This document shows, one piece after another, positions 59,248-64,000 of a stretch of DNA of 64,000 nt. Origin of the DNA: Acidibrevibacterium fodinaquatile (lineage in GTDB: Bacteria > Pseudomonadota > Alphaproteobacteria > Acetobacterales > Acetobacteraceae); the NCBI RefSeq assembly GCF_003352165.1, contig NZ_CP029176.1:1240001-1304000 (forward strand), written 5' to 3'. Under the pieces are notes generated by a model that searched no databases, was not told the origin of the DNA, and saw only the letters and a list, made by a program, of their open reading frames with translations. Numbering within the stretch: the stretch's first letter is position 1; every line of letters begins with the position of its first letter. The position numbers were made by a program, and so were the translations under genes.

Positions 59248-62200
59248 TCAGAGCCTCTCCGCCGCGGCCTGCCCGAAGCGGCCGAAGCGCCAGGCGAGAA
59301 TAGGCAGCACCAAGAGATTGAGCGCCATCGAACTGACCAACCCGCCGAGAATGACCAGCGCCATCGGCCCCTCGATCTCGCGCCCGGGATCGCCCATGCC
59401 GAACACCAGCGGCGAAAGGCCGAGCGCCGTCACCAGCGAGGTCATGACGATCGGCGCCAGCCGGTCGCCGGCGCCACGCAACGCCACCGCCGCGCCAAAG
59501 GGCCGGCGTTCGACGCCGACCAAATACTCGTAATGCGAAATCATCATGATCGCGTTGCGGAGCGTGATACCGAACAGGGTCACGAACCCGACCGTCGCCC
59601 CGAGCGTCAAGACCCCGCCCGAGGCGAACACAGCGAGCACGCCGCCGACCAGGGCGAAGGGCAGATTGGCGAGGATGAGAATCAGGTTGCGCGCGTTCGC
59701 GGTCACCACCCAGAGCAGGGCGATGACGCCGATCCCGGCAAGCACGGCGCGCAGCACGAGATCGCGCGTCGCCCGTGATTGCTGGACGGCGGTGCCCGCG
59801 AATTCGAGATAGGTGCCAGGCGGCAGCGTGACTTCGGCGGCCAGCCGCGCCCGTGCCGCGCGCATGAACCCGGCGACATCGCGGGTAGTGATATTGGCGG
59901 TGATGCTTTGCACCCGGCGCGCGCCGATATGCTGGAGCGAGGCCCGCCCCTCGCGCTCGAAAATGTCGGCAACCTCGGCGAGCGTCACCGTGCCGCCGCC
60001 CTCGGCGCGGAGCGGCAGCGCCCCGAGGGCGGCGACATCATGGCGGAGCGACGGGGCGAGGAGGGCCACCACCGGCCGCACCCGGTTGCCCTCGGCGACG
60101 ATGCCCACCGTCTCGCCCTGATAGGCGGTGGCGATGGCGTCGATCACCGCGCCGGCGGTAAGCCCGGTGCGGGCGAGATCGCCGGGGCGAAGGCGAATGG
60201 CCAGCTCCGGCGCGCCCGGCGGCGCGGCGATGGTGACATCGGCGGCGCCCGCCATCCCGCCCAAAACGCGCGCAACGGCAGCGCCGGCACGGTCGAGCGC
60301 ATCGAGATCGGGGCCAAAAATATTGACCACCAGGGGCGCGGTATAGCCCGAAAGCGTCTCCTCGATCCGTTCGGTGAGAAAGGGGGTGATGGCGAAGCTG
60401 ATCCCGGCAAAGCGCGAGAGAATGGCGCGGAGCGCGGCGCTCGCCTGCGCTGCCTCGGCGCTCGAGAGCCCGGGGCGGAGATCGACGTCGAATTCGCTAT
60501 ATTCCGGCCCCCAGGTATCCTCCGACAATTCCGCCCGCCCGACCCGCTGCGCGACCACCCGCACCACCGGCAGCGCCGCGACGGCGCCGCTGATCAGGCG
60601 GCCGAGGCGCAGCGATTCGGCGATCGAGGTGCCGGGCACCGCCGCGACATGGAGCACGAGATGGCCCTCGTTCAGCTCGGGGAGGAAGGCGCCGGCGAAA
60701 AACGGCAAGGCCGCGCAGCCGGCGGCGGTCGCGAGCAAGGTCGAGACCATCACCGCCCCGGCATGGCGCATGGCGGCGAGCAGCAGGCGCTCATAGCGGC
60801 GGCGGAGAAAGCGGATCACCGGCGGCTCGCGCCGCCCGTCGCGCCGCTGCGCCAGGAGCAGCATGGCGAGTGCCGGCGTCACGGTAAGCGCGATCAGCAG
60901 GGAGGCGAGGATCGCGAGGATATAGGCGAGCCCGAGCGGCGCGAAAAACCGCCCGGCAAGCCCGGGCAGCGCCAAAATCGGCAAAAACACCAGCACCACG
61001 ATGAAGGTTGCGTGCACGACGGCGCCGCGCACCTCAAGCGAGGCCGCGAGCACCACCGAGGCGGCCGGCCGAGGGGCCGCGGCGCGGCGGTTTTCGCGCA
61101 GCCGCCGGGTGATGTTCTCGACATCGATGACCGCGTCATCGACGACCTCGCCGATCGCGATCGCGAGCCCGCCGAGCGTCATGGTGTTGAGCGAGACGCC
61201 GAGCCGCTGCAAAACCAGCACCGCGGCGAGCAGCGAAAGCGGGATCGCAAGGCAGGAGATCGCGGCGGTGCGGAGATCGAACAGGAACAGGAACAGCACC
61301 ACGATCACCAGCACGCCGCCGAGCACCAGCGAGGCGCTGACATTGCCGATGGCGGTGCGGATGAAATCCGCCGGGCGGAAGAGATCGTCGTGCAAGACGA
61401 TGCCGCTTGCCTCGAGATCGGCGCGAAGGCCCGTGATCGCGCGCAACACCCGCTCCGTCACCTCGACGGTATTGGCGCCATATTGCGCCGAAACCACGAT
61501 GACGACGCCGGGCTCGCCCATGACGCTGCCGGCGCCGAAGGGCGGCAGCGGCGCCAGCCCGATTTCCGCGACATCGCCGAGCGTGACCCGGCCGACCGCG
61601 CCGCGCGTGACCAGCCGCCCGGCTAGGAGTGCGGCATTCGTCGTCTGCCCTTCGGCGGCCAGCACCAGCCGCTGGTTCGGGGTCTCGATGAAGCCGGCGC
61701 CGCGCAATCCGCTCGCCCGTCGCGCCGCGGCCAGCACGTCATCGAGGCTGAGATCAAAGCGCGCGAGCCGCGCCGGGTCGATCCCGATCCGCAACGCCGC
61801 GACATCGCCGCCAAAGACCGCGGCGTTGGCAACCCCGGGGACGGCGAGCAGGCGCGGACGGAGCGTTCCATCGGCGGCGTCGCGGAGAGCGATCTGGCTC
61901 ACGTCGGCGCGGCCGGCGGTAAGGCCGAGGATGAGCACGGTGCTGGTCGAGGAGGCGAGCGGCGAGAGCGTCGGCGGCGCGATCCCCGGCGGCAGGCGGC
62001 GGGCGGCGTTCGCCAGCCGCTCGGCGACGATCTCGCGGTCGCGATAGAGATCGCCGCCCTCGCCGAACAGCACGGTGATCACCGAGAGCCCCTGGATCGA
62101 GGTCGAACGCAAGGTCTCCACGCCCGGCGCGCCGCCGAGGGCGTCCTCGATCGGCTGCGTCACCAGGGTTTCCACCTGCTCGGGCGAAAGCCCTGGCGCC

Positions 62201-62382
62201 TCGGTCTGGATGCCGACCTGGGGTGGGGCGAATTCGGGAAAAACGTCGTAATTGAGACCGGGGAGGGTATAGGCGCCATAAGCGAGCAGCGTCATCGTGA
62301 GGGCGGCGATGACGCCACGAAACCGGATCGCGAACCCGATCAGGGCCGCTTGCGGCCCGCGCGGCGCGGGTGGCTCGCTCAC
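59248..62382 (-). CDS. Heavy-metal-type RND efflux pump
   Basis: A 1044-residue inner-membrane RND transporter, the usual length. YDVFPEFAPPQVGIQTEAPG (read in parts) near residue 45 is typical of CzcA/CusA-like pumps. GGLAIAIGEVVDDAVIDVENITRRLRE (read in parts, about 405) is the HME-type helix 4 motif with the proton-relay Asp pair. Two periplasmic loops and a second helix block follow. It starts at a GTG that overlaps the adaptor stop (GTGA). The lack of Cus-type periplasmic Met triads cannot be judged by eye; metal specificity is open. Confidence 0.92.
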   Translation of the reverse strand: MSEPPAPRGPQAALIGFAIRFRGVIAALTMTLLAYGAYTLPGLNYDVFPEFAPPQVGIQTEAPGLSPEQVETLVTQPIEDALGGAPGVETLRSTSIQGLSVITVLFGEGGDLYRDREIVAERLANAARRLPPGIAPPTLSPLASSTSTVLILGLTAGRADVSQIALRDAADGTLRPRLLAVPGVANAAVFGGDVAALRIGIDPARLARFDLSLDDVLAAARRASGLRGAGFIETPNQRLVLAAEGQTTNAALLAGRLVTRGAVGRVTLGDVAEIGLAPLPPFGAGSVMGEPGVVIVVSAQYGANTVEVTERVLRAITGLRADLEASGIVLHDDLFRPADFIRTAIGNVSASLVLGGVLVIVVLFLFLFDLRTAAISCLAIPLSLLAAVLVLQRLGVSLNTMTLGGLAIAIGEVVDDAVIDVENITRRLRENRRAAAPRPAASVVLAASLEVRGAVVHATFIVVLVFLPILALPGLAGRFFAPLGLAYILAILASLLIALTVTPALAMLLLAQRRDGRREPPVIRFLRRRYERLLLAAMRHAGAVMVSTLLATAAGCAALPFFAGAFLPELNEGHLVLHVAAVPGTSIAESLRLGRLISGAVAALPVVRVVAQRVGRAELSEDTWGPEYSEFDVDLRPGLSSAEAAQASAALRAILSRFAGISFAITPFLTERIEETLSGYTAPLVVNIFGPDLDALDRAGAAVARVLGGMAGAADVTIAAPPGAPELAIRLRPGDLARTGLTAGAVIDAIATAYQGETVGIVAEGNRVRPVVALLAPSLRHDVAALGALPLRAEGGGTVTLAEVADIFEREGRASLQHIGARRVQSITANITTRDVAGFMRAARARLAAEVTLPPGTYLEFAGTAVQQSRATRDLVLRAVLAGIGVIALLWVVTANARNLILILANLPFALVGGVLAVFASGGVLTLGATVGFVTLFGITLRNAIMMISHYEYLVGVERRPFGAAVALRGAGDRLAPIVMTSLVTALGLSPLVFGMGDPGREIEGPMALVILGGLVSSMALNLLVLPILAWRFGRFGQAAAERL

Positions 62383-63461
62383 GGATCGCTATCCCCTTCG
62401 CCGAGCTGGATTTGGCTGCGGAATTCCTCGGAAAAGAGGGAGGCGGCGCCACGCCCGACGATGGTTATCGGCGCTGCCGCCGGCGCCGGGTCGGCGATGA
62501 TGAAGCCCCCCTCGGGCGAGGGCTGGTCGGTCGCGATCGCGGCGCGGGCAAAGCGCCCGGGCGCGATTTGACGATAGATCCAGGCCCGCCCCTGCCACCA
62601 CAGCACCGCCTCGGGCGGCACACGCAACGAAGCCGGGCGCGGCGGGCCGGGCAGCGACACGGCAAGCGTCATTCCGGCGAGCAGCCCCTCGGCGTTCGGC
62701 GCGACATAAAGAAGAAGCGGCGCCTGCGAACGCGGATCGACGCGCGGCAAGGGGGATACCAGACGCAAATCGCGCCGCCCCGCCGCAGCCCCGCTCGCCA
62801 ACGTCGCCAGCGCCTGCGCCGGCGCCGCCAGCGAAGCCGCTGCCACCGGCAGGGCAACGCTGACCAGCCATTCCTCGCCGCGCGCGAGGCGCTGGGCGAA
62901 GGCGCCACCCGCGACGATATCGGGGCCGAGCGCCGCGCCCCATTGGCTCACGGCGAGATCGCTCAGCGCGCGCAAATCGGCCTCACGCCCCGCGAGCAGT
63001 GCTGCGGCGGCGCGGTCATTCGCCGCCGCTGCTTCCAAAGCCTGCGCCGAGACCGTGTGCTGGTCACGAAACAGGGTTTGGTCGCGTTGGTATTCCGCCG
63101 CCGCCGCCCGCGCCCGTGCCCGCGCCTCCGCCAGCGCCGCTTGCGCCCCGGCGGCTTTTTGCATCGTCTCGGCAAGCATTGCGGGGTCGAGCACGGTGCC
63201 GAAGGTTGCGATCATCACCGGCTGCGGCGCCGCTTTCAGGGTGAGGAGTGCGATGTCGTTTTGCGTCTGTGCCGTGGGATCGAGCGCGATCAGCGGGGTG
63301 CCGTCCGGCCCGAGCGCGGCGGCGGCGGTTTTCGGCTTGGCCGCTGGGGCGTCGTCATCATCGGCGTCGTGATTGACGAGATAGAGCGCGACCACGCCAC
63401 CCGCGAGCGCCAGCACGACAAGCACGGCGAGCCCCAAGGCCCAGCGGCGGCGGCGCCTCAT
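62379..63461 (-). CDS. RND efflux periplasmic adaptor
   Basis: A 360-residue membrane-fusion protein. An Arg-rich start and one membrane helix (WALGLAVLVVLALAGGVVALYLV) are followed by an acidic linker (NHDADDDDAPAAKP), a coiled-coil of about 60 residues (AALAEARARARAAAAEYQRD) and a beta-rich C-terminal half with LLLYVAPNAEGLLAGM. The first lipoyl half is short. It overlaps the upstream outer-membrane factor gene (ATGA) and the downstream pump gene (GTGA), so the three form one operon. No CzcB-type metal motif is seen. Confidence 0.85.
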   Translation of the reverse strand: MRRRRRWALGLAVLVVLALAGGVVALYLVNHDADDDDAPAAKPKTAAAALGPDGTPLIALDPTAQTQNDIALLTLKAAPQPVMIATFGTVLDPAMLAETMQKAAGAQAALAEARARARAAAAEYQRDQTLFRDQHTVSAQALEAAAANDRAAAALLAGREADLRALSDLAVSQWGAALGPDIVAGGAFAQRLARGEEWLVSVALPVAAASLAAPAQALATLASGAAAGRRDLRLVSPLPRVDPRSQAPLLLYVAPNAEGLLAGMTLAVSLPGPPRPASLRVPPEAVLWWQGRAWIYRQIAPGRFARAAIATDQPSPEGGFIIADPAPAAAPITIVGRGAASLFSEEFRSQIQLGEGDSDP

Positions 63462-64000
63462 CGGGCCGGGCTTTCGGCGCCGGCGAGTTCGGCGCGCGGC
63501 GGCGCCACCAGATCGGGCACACGCGCGCCCGGATCGAATAGCGGCTGGCGCAACGCGTCCTCCAATTCACCGATGGCGGTCAAGGTTGTCAGGTGGGCAT
63601 CAAGCCGGGCGAGGCGGGCGTGGGCGAGCGCGGCCTCGCTGGCAAGCAAGGCCGGCTGGTCACTGGCGCCCGCGCGAAAGGCACGGGCAACCGCGTCGGC
63701 GTGCGCCGCCTCAGCGTCGAGCAGTGCCGCCGCCTCGCGCTCGCTGGCAACGCTCGCGCGGTAATCGGCGCCGGCCTGATCGAGGGCTGCGATGATCCGC
63801 GCCTGGAGCGCAAGGAACCGCGCCGCCTCTTGGTTGCGCCGCGCCAGCGCCTCGCCGATCCGCCCTTGATTCTGATTGAGGATGGGAAGATCGAACCCCG
63901 GCGCCAAAGCATAGGTGTTGATCCCCTGATACCAGTTATAGCCCGGGCTCAGCACCAGATTGGGATAGCGATTGGCGAGCTGTTCGCGCAGCGCCGCCTG
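63458..64000 (-). CDS. TolC-family outer-membrane factor (C-terminal part, cut by the right edge)
   Basis: The frame is open from the right edge to a stop at 63458 (about 180 residues). YPNLVLSPGYNWYQGINTYAL (read in parts) and FDLPILNQNQGRIGEA are the TolC/CzcC second-repeat pattern, followed by a long helix (AARFLALQARIIAALDQAGADYRASV) and a Pro-rich end. It gives the outer-membrane channel for the adaptor and pump that follow it. The N-terminus, including any lipoprotein signal, lies outside the window. Confidence 0.85.
   Translation of the reverse strand, partial: QAALREQLANRYPNLVLSPGYNWYQGINTYALAPGFDLPILNQNQGRIGEALARRNQEAARFLALQARIIAALDQAGADYRASVASEREAAALLDAEAAHADAVARAFRAGASDQPALLASEAALAHARLARLDAHLTTLTAIGELEDALRQPLFDPGARVPDLVAPPRAELAGAESPAR

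Noticed and set aside
59150-59533. Frame beginning MASKLAGFDG, also present at 7771-8004 on the minus strand
   Set aside because: The shared N-terminus is only the translated 105-bp repeat; the downstream parts differ and are shadows of neighbouring genes.
59779-61626. 615-residue plus-strand frame opposite the RND pump
   Set aside because: Gly/Arg/His-rich shadow of the pump gene, with no start context or domains.

Overview
The window is a stretch of GC-rich chromosome from an alphaproteobacterium, most likely a member of the Acetobacteraceae/Rhodospirillales. The base for this is inference: gene order such as trpG-trpD-trpC-moaC-moeA, adjacent pssA and psd, an oxygen-independent hemN behind an Fnr-type site, and dense GC-rich coding with ATGA/GTGA gene overlaps. 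I see no prophage, IS element, CRISPR array or plasmid gene. It is a core-chromosome segment with several accessory operons.

Left part (1-8 kb): a minus-strand operon of ACP, acyl ligase, dehydratase, lysophospholipid acyltransferase, LolA-like carrier and MMPL exporter. This is the tool set of aryl-polyene or related ACP-built lipid pathways, but no ketosynthase is visible. A polysaccharide deacetylase is divergent from it and two SDR genes flank the region. Then come hemN (Fnr/FixK site upstream), a TPR/glycosyltransferase-like protein, and a divergent iron locus (DUF3859 protein; cupredoxin plus FTR1 permease with a Fur-like site). A protein-kinase fold that has lost all its catalytic residues follows, coupled to a small membrane protein.

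Middle (16-40 kb): a CoA-transferase; an efflux adaptor and NodT-type outer-membrane factor without a pump gene, run on into an OtnC-like aldolase and a DJ-1 protein; mrp, hflK-hflC and degP; a PlcP/LpxH-like phosphoesterase with two glycosyltransferases, which resembles phosphate-starvation lipid remodelling loci; then a long minus-strand run moaB-thioesterase-SDR-DPPY methyltransferase-trpG-trpD-trpC-moaC-moeA. Small tandem duplications sit at the trpG and trpD starts. A lytic transglycosylase and an AidB-like acyl-CoA dehydrogenase follow.

Right part (40-64 kb): a branched-chain-amino-acid-type ABC importer (LivM and LivG fused) translationally coupled to a crotonase-fold enzyme; galE; tRNA-Gln(TTG); pssA-psd; LysM and membrane proteins; cytochrome b561; OsmC; a quinone-reductase-like enzyme; DUF3108; Bax-inhibitor protein; HU; DNA polymerase IV; a DsbA-fold isomerase; an epoxide-hydrolase-like enzyme; and a heavy-metal-type RND efflux operon cut by the right edge.

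Two dispersed non-coding repeats stand out: a 105-bp structured element present twice in inverted orientation 51 kb apart (7942-8046 and 59108-59212), and a family of four short A/T-stem hairpins with a shared one-sided flank at gene ends (about 8.87, 22.16, 46.07 and 52.11 kb).
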